Part shown: positions 13,880 through 22,372 of the stretch, piece after piece
Layout of the letters: every line of letters begins with the position of its first letter
Numbering within the stretch: position 1 is the first letter of the stretch
NCBI GenBank assembly: GCA_002372575.1
Contig: DFHC01000094.1
Coordinates: 1-23,949, forward strand
Direction of reading: 5' to 3'
DNA length: 23,949 nucleotides
DNA from: a bacterium UBA3734
GTDB lineage: Bacteria > Bacteroidota > Bacteroidia > Bacteroidales > Bacteroidaceae
Translations under genes and position numbers: made by a program
Notes under the pieces: model-generated
Database searches by the model: none
Told to the model about the DNA's origin: nothing
What the model saw: the letters and a program-made list of their open reading frames with translations, nothing else

Positions 13880-16483
13880 TCATTCCGGCCTTGTACGCCA
13901 CGTGAATCCTTTCAGCGGACGGTTTTCCGGCCAGACAAACGACAGAATCAGCGCCACGACAACGCTCACGACGATGGCAGTGAAGCCGAAAAGCAGGAAG
14001 TTGGCGTCGGTGTAGAAATTCATCCAGAAAACGGTGGCCGTTCCCGCGAGGAAGCCGATGAACGCGGCGCGAGTGCCGATGCGCGGGAAGAAGATTCCCA
14101 TCAGGAACAGCGCGCCCACGGCTCCCGAAAGCAGTCCGAGGATGGTGTTGAAATAGTCGAGCAGCGACTGGATGTTCATCGTGGCCATCAGGATGGCGAT
14201 GACGGTGCCGACGACGCCCGCAACAACGCCCGCGATGCGAGCCGTCTGCACAATCGTCTTGTCGGAAATGCCCGGACGCGCCTTCTTCCAAATGTCAACG
14301 GTGAAAGCCGTGGAAATCGAGTTGATGTTCGACGAGATGGTGGACATCGTGGCGGCGAAAACGGCGGCGATGAGCAGTCCGGCGATGCCCGCAGGCAGCT
14401 GGCTCATCATGAAAAACGGGAACACGGCGTCGTTCTTCTGCATCGTGAGGTCGGTAGCCACGGGATGCGTCTGATAGAACGTGTAGAGGCCGGTTCCGAT
14501 GGTGAAAAACGCGATGGTGACAACGACCGACATCATGCCGTTCGTGAGGATTCCGCGCGCTGCCGACTGCTCGTCTTTCGTCGTCAGATAGCGCTGAATG
14601 ACGGTCTGGTCGCTCGTGTAGGAAATCAGGTTGTTGGCCAGTCCGCCGAGAATGACGACCCAGAACGTGGCCGTGCGATAGTCGAACGACCAGTCGAAAA
14701 GCCGGAACTTATCGTTGGCCGAGGCGATTTGGAAGAAGTCGGAAACGCTGTCACCCGTGTTGAAAATCAGGTATCCGGCAGCCAGAAACGCGCCTCCCAC
14801 GAGGATGATGCCCTGCACCACGTCGCCCCAAACCACGGCCTCCACGCCGCCCATCGTGCAATAGACGATGGTGACAAGCGCCATGATGACGATGCAGAGA
14901 TAGATGTCGATGCCTGTAACGGCAGTCATGGCGAGCGACGGCAAGAAAAGCACCAGCGCCATTCGCGCCACCATAAACACGATGAACAGCACCGAGGCCA
15001 TCAGGCGGATAGCGTAGGAAAAGCGGTGTTCGAGGTATTCATAGGCCGTGGTGACGTTCAGACGACGGAAAAACGGCAGGAAATAGCGGATGACGGGGAA
15101 TGACACGAGCAGAATGCAGACCTGCATCGGGTAGTAGGTCCAGTCGGTCATATACGCCTTCGCCGGAATCGACATGTAGGTGATGGCCGAGAGCATCGTG
15201 GCGAAAATGCTGATGCCGGCGGCCCACCACGGAATGCGGTTTCCGCCCTTGAAGAAGTCTTCCGAGCCCGACTCGCGCTTCATGAAATAATAGCCGAGCA
15301 GGAGCATGGCGATGAGGTAGAGAACGAGCACAATCCAGTTCAGCAGACCGAATTGGGCGGTGTAGGTGATGGTGAGTTTCGAGGCGTCGGCAGAGCGGAT
15401 TCCGGGCTTCGATTCGCCATTGACGATGTAGAACGTGTTGCCCTCTGCGCCCTTCACGACGGCGGCTCCGGCGCGTGCCAGTCGCTCGTCGGCATAGCGC
15501 GACGACCACGCTCCCGTGATGGTGTTATAGACAATCAGCGAGTCGCGGAACTGGTACCACTCGGCGGGATGCGTGAGGTAGTCGGGCTGCGGATTTTGCA
15601 GGGCCGACTCGAAAATCTGCTTGTTCACGCCGCCGAAAAACAAGATGTTGCTGGCTCCGCAAGGCAGGGCCGTGGCGCCGACGAAGGCATTTTGGGAGAT
15701 GATTTTCGCCGTTTTCGTCTTCAGGTTCCACGAAATGCCCTTATCGCTGCATTTTTTCGTTGTCGGGTCGAAACCGCCGAAGAGAAAAAGTTCGGGGTCG
15801 GTGGCACCGTTCTGCACCGCCAGGCAAGGCTGCAAGCGGGCTCCGATGTCGTCGGAACGGAATGCAACGGTCCATTCCCGTGCGCCTTTCCCATAATCCA
15901 AGGCATAAACCACCTCATTGGGCTTGCCGTCGGTCTGTCCGCCCGCCACGTAGATGACGCCATTGTGATAGGCTGCGGCGTGTTGGTCAAGGCCGGCTGG
16001 CAGCGGGGGAAGCGTTTGAGGTTCTGAGGATTTGCGCTTGTCGGGTTCTGAGATTCTGAGGGTTTGAGGCTTGAGCAGGAAAACGCCCGATTCCGACGTT
16101 TTCCCGTCGCTCGTTCCACCGATGCAGACCAGTCCTTCCGGCACGGCAACCATCGCGCCGTAGGCCAGCGGCTTCGGCAGTTCGCCCATCGGCTCCCACA
16201 TGTGAGGGTCGGCTGCGTCGAGCACGAAAATTTCGCTGTAGAAGCGCTTCTGACCGCCCTCGGCAGCGGGCGTTTCGGGGAAGTTGCAGCCTCCCGCCAC
16301 AACGAGCTGGGAACCCACCACACCTGCAAACGGCGCAGCCACGCCTTGCAGCGAGTCGCCCACCGCCAGTTGCGGCAAGTCGCTGATTTTAAACTGATTA
16401 AACTCCTTTTCGTCTTTGCCTCCGCAACTCATCGTCAGCATCGCCGACAGGGCGAAAATACTCGCTAATTTCAAAAGTTTCAT
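13880..16483 (-). CDS. Fusion of kelch mutarotase-like domain and sodium/solute (sialic acid type) symporter
   Basis: The 867-residue protein joins two functions. Residues 1-20 are a lipoprotein signal with lipobox LTMSC (Cys20). Residues about 30-370 form a kelch beta-propeller of the cyclically permuted mutarotase/NanM-like type (repeated GG.. blades such as VVAGGCNFPE, IYVAGGQTDG, LFLFGGFDP). Residues about 376-867 are an SSS-family symporter with the signature GGNRIPWWAAGISIFATMLS and roughly 13 membrane segments. NanM-type domains turn alpha- into beta-N-acetylneuraminate, and SSS proteins take up sialic acid with sodium, so the fusion would present the right anomer to the carrier. The kelch part would be periplasmic. 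Sialic acid as substrate is inferred from the pairing; no other sialic acid gene is in the window. Confidence 0.82.
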   Translation of the reverse strand: MKLLKLASIFALSAMLTMSCGGKDEKEFNQFKISDLPQLAVGDSLQGVAAPFAGVVGSQLVVAGGCNFPETPAAEGGQKRFYSEIFVLDAADPHMWEPMGELPKPLAYGAMVAVPEGLVCIGGTSDGKTSESGVFLLKPQTLRISEPDKRKSSEPQTLPPLPAGLDQHAAAYHNGVIYVAGGQTDGKPNEVVYALDYGKGAREWTVAFRSDDIGARLQPCLAVQNGATDPELFLFGGFDPTTKKCSDKGISWNLKTKTAKIISQNAFVGATALPCGASNILFFGGVNKQIFESALQNPQPDYLTHPAEWYQFRDSLIVYNTITGAWSSRYADERLARAGAAVVKGAEGNTFYIVNGESKPGIRSADASKLTITYTAQFGLLNWIVLVLYLIAMLLLGYYFMKRESGSEDFFKGGNRIPWWAAGISIFATMLSAITYMSIPAKAYMTDWTYYPMQVCILLVSFPVIRYFLPFFRRLNVTTAYEYLEHRFSYAIRLMASVLFIVFMVARMALVLFLPSLAMTAVTGIDIYLCIVIMALVTIVYCTMGGVEAVVWGDVVQGIILVGGAFLAAGYLIFNTGDSVSDFFQIASANDKFRLFDWSFDYRTATFWVVILGGLANNLISYTSDQTVIQRYLTTKDEQSAARGILTNGMMSVVVTIAFFTIGTGLYTFYQTHPVATDLTMQKNDAVFPFFMMSQLPAGIAGLLIAAVFAATMSTISSNINSISTAFTVDIWKKARPGISDKTIVQTARIAGVVAGVVGTVIAILMATMNIQSLLDYFNTILGLLSGAVGALFLMGIFFPRIGTRAAFIGFLAGTATVFWMNFYTDANFLLFGFTAIVVSVVVALILSFVWPENRPLKGFTWRTRPE

Positions 16484-16556
16484 ATCGTTATTTTTTTATT
16501 ATCGTCATTCGTCGATTTTTTCCATTCCTTTTAATTTCAACTGCTTCACCACCTTG

Positions 16557-16664
16557 TCAAACTAACAAGCATTTCTTGTGAGTTCGATTTTTATCGACCA
16601 TCGCAGTTGTTCGGAATTTCCGAACAACTAATGAGTCCTTGTATAGAATCAGTTTATTCTCCAT
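16557..16664 (-). pseudogene. Possible RhuM-like gene remnant 1
   Basis: The minus strand reads MENKLILYKDS followed by LVVRKFRTTAMVDKNRTHKK and stops after 35 residues. The second part resembles the VVRNFRTTASDGKNY block of RhuM-type proteins, which often accompany restriction systems and mobile elements. The normal sequence between start and this block, and all that follows, is missing. The identification is tentative. Confidence 0.45.
16605..16629. repeat. Near-perfect palindrome with 12-bp arms
   Basis: AGTTGTTCGGAA and its complement are separated by one base. It lies 122 bp upstream of the symporter start, inside remnant 1, where it also encodes VVRKFRTT. Confidence 0.85.
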
Positions 16665-16698
16665 ATTTTTGCAGATTTTATTTCCTATGTTCCGTATA

Positions 16699-17049
16699 CT
16701 AAGACCAGTTCAATTGCGAACGCAGTGTGTTCGCAATTGGATAAGTCCGATAAAACTGACGGCTCTGTTCCAATTGTCTGACGGAAAAGCCGCTGCCATA
16801 TTCAGGTGTCAGTTCTTTAGCAAGATGCCTAATAAGGTACGTTCCGTAGTCTGCCCGCTCCTTGCCCTGTTGTTCCTCCTCGAAGATTCGCCTGCCGATG
16901 TTCCAATACATCTGCACACGACAGAAATCCACACTACGGACTGCTGCTGAGCGTGCTTTCTCAATGATAGTGCGAATTTCGCTGACGAACACGTTCTGAT
17001 TCCCTGTCGGATCTCCGTCTTCCAGATATGTTGTTACTGTCTTGCTCAT
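16699..17049 (-). pseudogene. Truncated DUF1016 (YhcG-type PDDEXK nuclease) gene, N-terminal domain only
   Basis: The 116-residue product matches the DUF1016 N-terminal domain: MYWNIGRRIFEEEQQGKERADYG (split: MYWNIGRRIFEEEQ then QGKERADYG), LAKELTPEYGSGFSVRQLEQ and SRQFYRTYPIANTLRSQLNWS. Full proteins are about 350 residues and continue after LRSQLNWS with QY... and a C-terminal PDDEXK nuclease domain. Here a TAG sits where the Gln is usual and no homology follows, so the nuclease domain is lost. Such genes are frequent riders in restriction loci. A short stand-alone protein might still be made from the ATG at 17049. Confidence 0.72.
16711..16739. repeat. Inverted repeat with 11-bp perfect arms at the DUF1016 truncation point
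   Basis: CAATTGCGAAC and its complement enclose the loop GCAGTGT. It encodes the last conserved residues (ANTLRSQL) just before the premature end. Confidence 0.85.
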
Positions 17050-17115
17050 AACATTATTATATAAGAATCTCTAATGCTTAATTTTTTTTATTTAGATAGT
17101 GGAATACCATAAATT

Positions 17116-17205
17116 CTAGAGAGATATAGCTCTGTGTTGAGTGGTTATTGCAATTTTTGCAACCACCATATTCTTGTCCTTGTATAGAATTAGTTTGTTG
17201 TTCAT
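17116..17205 (-). pseudogene. Possible RhuM-like gene remnant 2 (start only)
   Basis: The minus strand reads MNNKLILYKDKNMVVAKIAI and stops after 29 residues. Its first 30 bases differ from those of remnant 1 at only five positions, so both derive from one kind of gene start. Nothing recognisable follows. Confidence 0.4.
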
Positions 17206-17249
17206 ATCTCATTTCAAATTATTCTAATATAACCATTCGGAGTTTATAT

Positions 17250-18602
17250 TTATTTCAATTTTAAGACATCAGAATCGCTTTTCGTAAAAATTTCGTTTAT
17301 TTGTTTGTTTGTAAAGCCAAACAATGACAGTACGCAACATATTAAAAGAATGCGTATTCTAATAGTCTGTTCATATAACTCCCAGCCATCTATTGCTTTT
17401 GAATTAGGAGACTTGGGCATAAAGTGAGAGAAATAGATACGTGAATCTACAACTGCATCGATATTTATATTACATTGCTTTATCAAATCAATATCTGAAA
17501 ATTCATTTATCAGGCTTTCAAGCATTGGAAATAATTTTGAATAATTTTCATCGGGCATATTATGTTTTTTCCTGTATTTTCTATTTCTAAACCTTCTATA
17601 AAAACCCTCTAAAGCCTGAATCAAAACAATGAAATCAATACTACTATGCACTTGTCTTTTCTCCAAGCTACCTATTAGATGAAAACGTATTGGAGCAAGT
17701 TCCTCTGGTTCGTTATACCATTTCTGAAGGACAGATGAATATGAATTCTTAATTGTAGAATAGTCAAACAGAAATTTAAAAGATTTTGATTTTATACTTT
17801 GAAGATTCTTTCTTTCACTAAAAGGACGAATGACATATATCTCTCTATAAAACTTTGCATTCTCAATCTGTTGGAATAACTTTTTGTCTTTGAGCATTAT
17901 TTTAGAGCACTTGACTATACTTAGAGTGGCCAAAGAAAGAAATTGTTCATACATAAAGAGATTAGAAAAAAGTTCTCTCAAAGAGCATTTCTTCTTTTTA
18001 CATATTTCCAAATACGAATGCTGTCTAATCTTTGGCTCCAAATAATCACCATCATAGAAGACTCCTTGTTTGATTTTTATGGTTGTGTTTGAATCAATAG
18101 CTGTGCTATCAATTGTAGTTTCTTTGCTTTGAAAACCTGTGCTAAAAGATAGTTCTATTCGGTTTGAATTGCCCTTTTTGTCAAACCTCATCAACGAATG
18201 CAAAGCATTAGGCTGGCACCAGAGTGATAGCTCTGGAATACTTGCAATAAGGCTATATTGACATTTTTCATCTAAACTATTTATGAATTTACCAATTATC
18301 ATACAACTTGAAGTATACCGAACAATAGGGAATTCTGCATCAAAATTCAATTGGAGCGAACGGAAAGATTGAAGTAATGTTATTTCTTTAGCATCATCGG
18401 TCTTTCCATATATAATATCTTCCGTAACACTTTTATTAAACAACTCGAAAGAAACTTCTCCGAAACAACCGATGAGCTCCAATAGAATTTTCTCATTGGG
18501 ATAATATGTAAGAATTCCAGCTACAGCATTACCGGGGTCGTTTGGTAAAAACCAATACCCTTTATACTCTATTTTATGGTCCAAATCAATTGTTGTTTTC
18601 AT
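17250..18602 (-). CDS. ApeA-like HEPN-domain anti-phage protein
   Basis: The 450-residue product resembles ApeA, an anti-phage protein with a beta-rich N-terminal sensor region and a C-terminal HEPN RNase. The N-terminus has GYWFLPN...AVAGILTYYPNEKILLELIG, like ApeA N-terminal domains. The C-terminus (about 320-440) is helical with LIQALEGFYRR (E332) and DSRIYFSHF, giving the HEPN catalytic R-x4-H as R388 and H393. HEPN proteins of this type cut RNA, often tRNA, on phage infection. It starts 16 bp after the type IIG gene stop and shares its low GC content, so the two are probably co-transcribed. No signal peptide or membrane segment is seen. The family call rests on motif and layout; the trigger and target are unknown. 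Confidence 0.68.
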   Translation of the reverse strand: MKTTIDLDHKIEYKGYWFLPNDPGNAVAGILTYYPNEKILLELIGCFGEVSFELFNKSVTEDIIYGKTDDAKEITLLQSFRSLQLNFDAEFPIVRYTSSCMIIGKFINSLDEKCQYSLIASIPELSLWCQPNALHSLMRFDKKGNSNRIELSFSTGFQSKETTIDSTAIDSNTTIKIKQGVFYDGDYLEPKIRQHSYLEICKKKKCSLRELFSNLFMYEQFLSLATLSIVKCSKIMLKDKKLFQQIENAKFYREIYVIRPFSERKNLQSIKSKSFKFLFDYSTIKNSYSSVLQKWYNEPEELAPIRFHLIGSLEKRQVHSSIDFIVLIQALEGFYRRFRNRKYRKKHNMPDENYSKLFPMLESLINEFSDIDLIKQCNINIDAVVDSRIYFSHFMPKSPNSKAIDGWELYEQTIRIRILLICCVLSLFGFTNKQINEIFTKSDSDVLKLK

Positions 18603-18618
18603 TCTTCTTGTTGTTTTT

Positions 18619-21600
18619 TTATTTGTATTTTAATCGTTCTTTCTCGTATTCTTCTTGTGTTATTGGAGCGTTTGGAGCTACGATGAGGACTTCATCGTAG
18701 GTCAGGCCGTAGAGATGGCAGACGATTTTGTCGATAGCGAGTTCCTCTGAAGATGTGTCTGCTTGAGAGGAATTTGCTTTTTTATCCATAATACTTTTTA
18801 CAATGGATTCAATCGCATTCCTATTGGCTTCAGTGATGTTTGGCAAAGGGAATGTCCGAATGTCATCGACAAGAATTTTCGGGAAAGCCCCTTTGGTTGC
18901 TTTGGGCGAATGATTGAAGTGGTAGAATGTTGCCAAACGAGAATTCATAATGGCAAGCAAAACTTCCAATGAATATTTGTTGCTATCCTTAATAATAAGT
19001 ATAGATGGGTCATTGTAACATTCAATATCCGTAATTGCTGCGTAAATTGACGGATTAGTTATTTCTCTAATTAAGAGTCGTTTACCAACAAAAAACTTTG
19101 GCTGTCGTGGATTTGCAAGTCCTTCACAATAGTCTATATATTCTTTTTGGTTCCACATAACAGAATAACGATTTACATCCTCACCCCACAACCATTTTTT
19201 TAACCCTTCCTTATATTCAAAGAAATGGAAAGCACGGCTTTCAATAATTTCTTTATTTTGACCCCTATATTTGTCATAAGCAATTAGTCCTTGACTGCTT
19301 TCTGGGAAAAATTCTATGAGCGGCTTACCCGTATTTGTTATCTTATTCACAAGTCCTATCACTTTGGACGACCGTGAAAAAGCTAATGCCCAATTTTGAT
19401 TAACTTCAAGTAAATTTTCACGTTCAATATTTTGTAGAGGCTCTGTTACCAATGTGTCAAAATTATTGGCATCAGAAGTGTTCCTGTATCCAATTGTCGG
19501 GGCACCATCTTTCTTTTTTTGCATAGTAACCACAGAGTTTCTGACCGTTACCGACTGGAATATATTAAACTTAGAGCAGTCAAGTAGTTCGCAAATCTTC
19601 CATTTGTCAAGCAACTTGACACGATAAGTTTTGGCAAAGTAATTGAATAGCCAAGTATTAGGAATGATGAATGAGAGGATGCCTCCTTCTTTCAGCAATG
19701 CGTATGAAAGTTGTATAAAATAATAGTAGATTTCGTAGTCGGGAACCTTTTTCCATATAATCATTACTTTGTTGCGATAGTCGCCCTGTATGGAAACACC
19801 GTATGGTGGGTTACCAATAATACAGTCAAAGCCAAGAAAGGCTCCCTTGTCATCGAGGACTTCGGGAATTTCATACCTCCATTCAAAAGCATTTGCAACC
19901 GTTTTATTGTTACGAATTTCATCTACAAGGACTTTCAGCCTTGATTCTTCTTGCTCTAATTTTGCAATTTTTTTTGCGTAATTACTCTTTTTTTTATCAG
20001 CATCTCCAAAAAGTTTACTTTGGAGCCGCATTTCATTCAGTTCAAGGGATACAGAAGCCCATTTCTTATAAGTTGGGGAATTTTTGCTAAGTCCATCTTT
20101 CAAATACGCCTTGATTATTTGAATGTCGGATTTCAAACGTTCCTTTGCCTCTTTGTCAGCAGTGTGTTTGTAGTCTGCCACATCCTGTTTGTATTTTGTA
20201 ATGGTCAGTCCTGTGGGGGCCAGTACCTGCCGTATTTCGGAATTGAGAGGGTACTGATTTAAAATGGAGTTTCCACACTTGATATTGATGTCGATATTGG
20301 GCAGTGTTTCCAGATGCTCATAGTTGCTCTCTGCTGTATAATAAGAGTTTTTCAACAACTCAATCCACAAACGCAGACGGCAAATGTTTACCGAGTTAGG
20401 ATTCAAATCGACTCCAAACAGACAATTCTCAATTATGGTTCGCTTCTCATTGAATAAAGTTTCCTGTATTCTTCGACTTTCCTCAACAGTTTTGTTGTAA
20501 ACAAATTGTTCACCATAGGCATCATTGACTATAAGTTCATCATTGTCAATAATTATCTCATAATCGCTTTTGCGAATACGATTACCAGAAACGTCAACCA
20601 ATATGCCGAGGTCATATTTAACTTTTACTAATTCATTTAATGCAGAAACCAAGAAATGACCTGAGCCGACAGCAGGGTCACAGAATCGTAGAGAGTTGAT
20701 GAGGTCGTTTGCTTCTTTAATATCTGGCTCTTTGTTGTAAATGTCCTGTATAGAGTTGCAGTCTTTCCAATCGAAATACTTTTTAAACCGTTGTACGATT
20801 GTTGCGCGGACTGCTTCGCGGGTCATATACATCGTAATTTTGCCAGGTGTAAAGACCGCTCCATCTTTGTGACCATTGATTTTCTCAAAGATAAGTCCCA
20901 ATACCGATGCGTTTATCAAAGTCTTTGGTTCTTGTTGGATTTCTTCAGAACTCTCACTGGCAAAATTATATGCGTTAAAAAAGGACAACAAATATTCTAG
21001 AATGGGAAGTTCTTTTGTATTCTTGTATTGGGCAGAATTTCTCAGAACACTATTGTTCAGCAGTGGAAGTTGGTTTTTCTGCGAAAGCGAATTAATGCGA
21101 ATCATTTTGTGCTCTAAGTCTGTCACCTCGAAAAGCGAACTATTAAGATAAGGCACGTTTGGAAAATCATTTAATTCGTTTTCACCTCGATAGGGATAGT
21201 CACGAGCCAATACCTGAAAAAACAAACGATTTACCTCATCGAAATCACTCAATCGCTCAAGGTTCATAAATTCGTAGTTCTTATCTCCTTGCTGATATTT
21301 CAAAATCTGCCCTTCGAGTAATTTCAAGAAAAGCAAACGATTAATCCAAGTAATACAAAGTTCAAGTGCAATATTGAAAATTTGTTCATCACGATTGTTG
21401 CCATAAACCTGTTTGTCTGGAAAACGGGACAACAGGTCTTCAGCGTCGATAGCATTTATAGTGTTCTCTAACAAAGAGGCCTTATTCCGATGTTCTTCAT
21501 CAAGACGCTGGATAATAAGTTTTTTGTGTTCATCCTTTTTTTCCTCCAGTCCCATCAGATAGAGCAACTCACGATAGAATGCTTCATTTAGCGTGTTACT

Positions 21601-22302
21601 GTCGTTCTTAGGTGGCAATTTCATCAAGTGGGTATCACTCAAGACTTTAAAAATAGGCAACAGGGTCTGGTCTTTATCAATATTTATTTTTTGTATGTCA
21701 AAATAAGTAAAGTCAAGTCTATTTTTTACTTCCTCGATGTATTTATTTGCAATATGCTCATAAAAATATTTCGTATCACTACCAGATAATTGCTTGTTAA
21801 TAAAAGCGTTATAATCACTACGAAATTTAGGGTTACGATAGAAATATTTCTCAAAGAGTTGAGCATCCCAAATAAAATATTCATAAGCGTTAGTGGCTAT
21901 CAGATATTTTACACTAAGATTATTTCTCTGCACTCGCTCGTTCATAAAATAAAAAAGTAGTTCTCGTAGAGCTTTGCGATTGATTTCCTCACGGCTACAC
22001 ATCTCCGACTTGTTGGCTGGATGTTTCAACTCAATCAATACGCCTACAGGCGAGTTAAGTTTATTTCCTGTATGTATGGTTAAATCAATTCCATTTTCTT
22101 CTATCTGACTTAGGTAGTCTTTATATAAAGAATTATCAAGAAATGGCTTGAAATATCCATTCAGGGAACGCTCTAATGGAACATTGGGAACAAGGTTGAG
22201 CAATTCCTTGAGCGCTTTTCTAAATTCGCTAAAACTGGTAGCATTAACGGATTCTCTTTTGTGACTTTTAGTGAGCGATTGATTAGGAGTGAAAATATTC
22301 AT
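18619..22302 (-). CDS. Type IIG (Eco57I-like) restriction-modification enzyme
   Basis: A single 1227-residue polypeptide would both methylate adenine and cut DNA. The N-terminus has a PD-(D/E)XK-like set, D73 and E91-L-K93 (GIDLTIH...VLIELKHP). The methylase part has motif X-like GAVFTPGKIT (481-490), motif I FCDPAVGSGHFL (540-551, SAM binding) and motif IV NPPY (831-834), typical of N6-adenine enzymes. A long charged helical insert lies at about 700-800, and a TaqI-like C-terminal recognition domain occupies about 1020-1150 (...KFFVGKRLLIREI, MNSRLATFYHF). The length is normal for the family and no break is seen. The ATG at 22302 lies about 45 bp after a TATCTTTA box. It is followed by the HEPN gene and differs sharply in base composition from both flanks. 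Recognition sequence cannot be told. Confidence 0.88.
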   Translation of the reverse strand: MNIFTPNQSLTKSHKRESVNATSFSEFRKALKELLNLVPNVPLERSLNGYFKPFLDNSLYKDYLSQIEENGIDLTIHTGNKLNSPVGVLIELKHPANKSEMCSREEINRKALRELLFYFMNERVQRNNLSVKYLIATNAYEYFIWDAQLFEKYFYRNPKFRSDYNAFINKQLSGSDTKYFYEHIANKYIEEVKNRLDFTYFDIQKINIDKDQTLLPIFKVLSDTHLMKLPPKNDSNTLNEAFYRELLYLMGLEEKKDEHKKLIIQRLDEEHRNKASLLENTINAIDAEDLLSRFPDKQVYGNNRDEQIFNIALELCITWINRLLFLKLLEGQILKYQQGDKNYEFMNLERLSDFDEVNRLFFQVLARDYPYRGENELNDFPNVPYLNSSLFEVTDLEHKMIRINSLSQKNQLPLLNNSVLRNSAQYKNTKELPILEYLLSFFNAYNFASESSEEIQQEPKTLINASVLGLIFEKINGHKDGAVFTPGKITMYMTREAVRATIVQRFKKYFDWKDCNSIQDIYNKEPDIKEANDLINSLRFCDPAVGSGHFLVSALNELVKVKYDLGILVDVSGNRIRKSDYEIIIDNDELIVNDAYGEQFVYNKTVEESRRIQETLFNEKRTIIENCLFGVDLNPNSVNICRLRLWIELLKNSYYTAESNYEHLETLPNIDINIKCGNSILNQYPLNSEIRQVLAPTGLTITKYKQDVADYKHTADKEAKERLKSDIQIIKAYLKDGLSKNSPTYKKWASVSLELNEMRLQSKLFGDADKKKSNYAKKIAKLEQEESRLKVLVDEIRNNKTVANAFEWRYEIPEVLDDKGAFLGFDCIIGNPPYGVSIQGDYRNKVMIIWKKVPDYEIYYYFIQLSYALLKEGGILSFIIPNTWLFNYFAKTYRVKLLDKWKICELLDCSKFNIFQSVTVRNSVVTMQKKKDGAPTIGYRNTSDANNFDTLVTEPLQNIERENLLEVNQNWALAFSRSSKVIGLVNKITNTGKPLIEFFPESSQGLIAYDKYRGQNKEIIESRAFHFFEYKEGLKKWLWGEDVNRYSVMWNQKEYIDYCEGLANPRQPKFFVGKRLLIREITNPSIYAAITDIECYNDPSILIIKDSNKYSLEVLLAIMNSRLATFYHFNHSPKATKGAFPKILVDDIRTFPLPNITEANRNAIESIVKSIMDKKANSSQADTSSEELAIDKIVCHLYGLTYDEVLIVAPNAPITQEEYEKERLKYK

Positions 22303-22350
22303 ATATCCATTTATTTTTGCTTGTTTCGAGTTTGATTGTATTTCACTTGT

Positions 22351-22358
22351 AAAGATAC
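22351..22358 (-). promoter_or_regulatory. Possible -7 box (TATCTTTA) for the defence operon
   Basis: TATCTTTA on the minus strand departs from TAnnTTTG only at the last base. It lies between the MFS stop and the type IIG start; a TTG lies only 12 nt upstream, which is too close for a standard -33. Confidence 0.35.
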
Positions 22359-22372
22359 AAAATTTCTCGCAA

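Noticed and set aside
13770..14291. N-terminal extension of the antitoxin frame
   Set aside because: The added part is out-of-frame translation of the symporter gene; promoter and ribosome site place the start at 13769.
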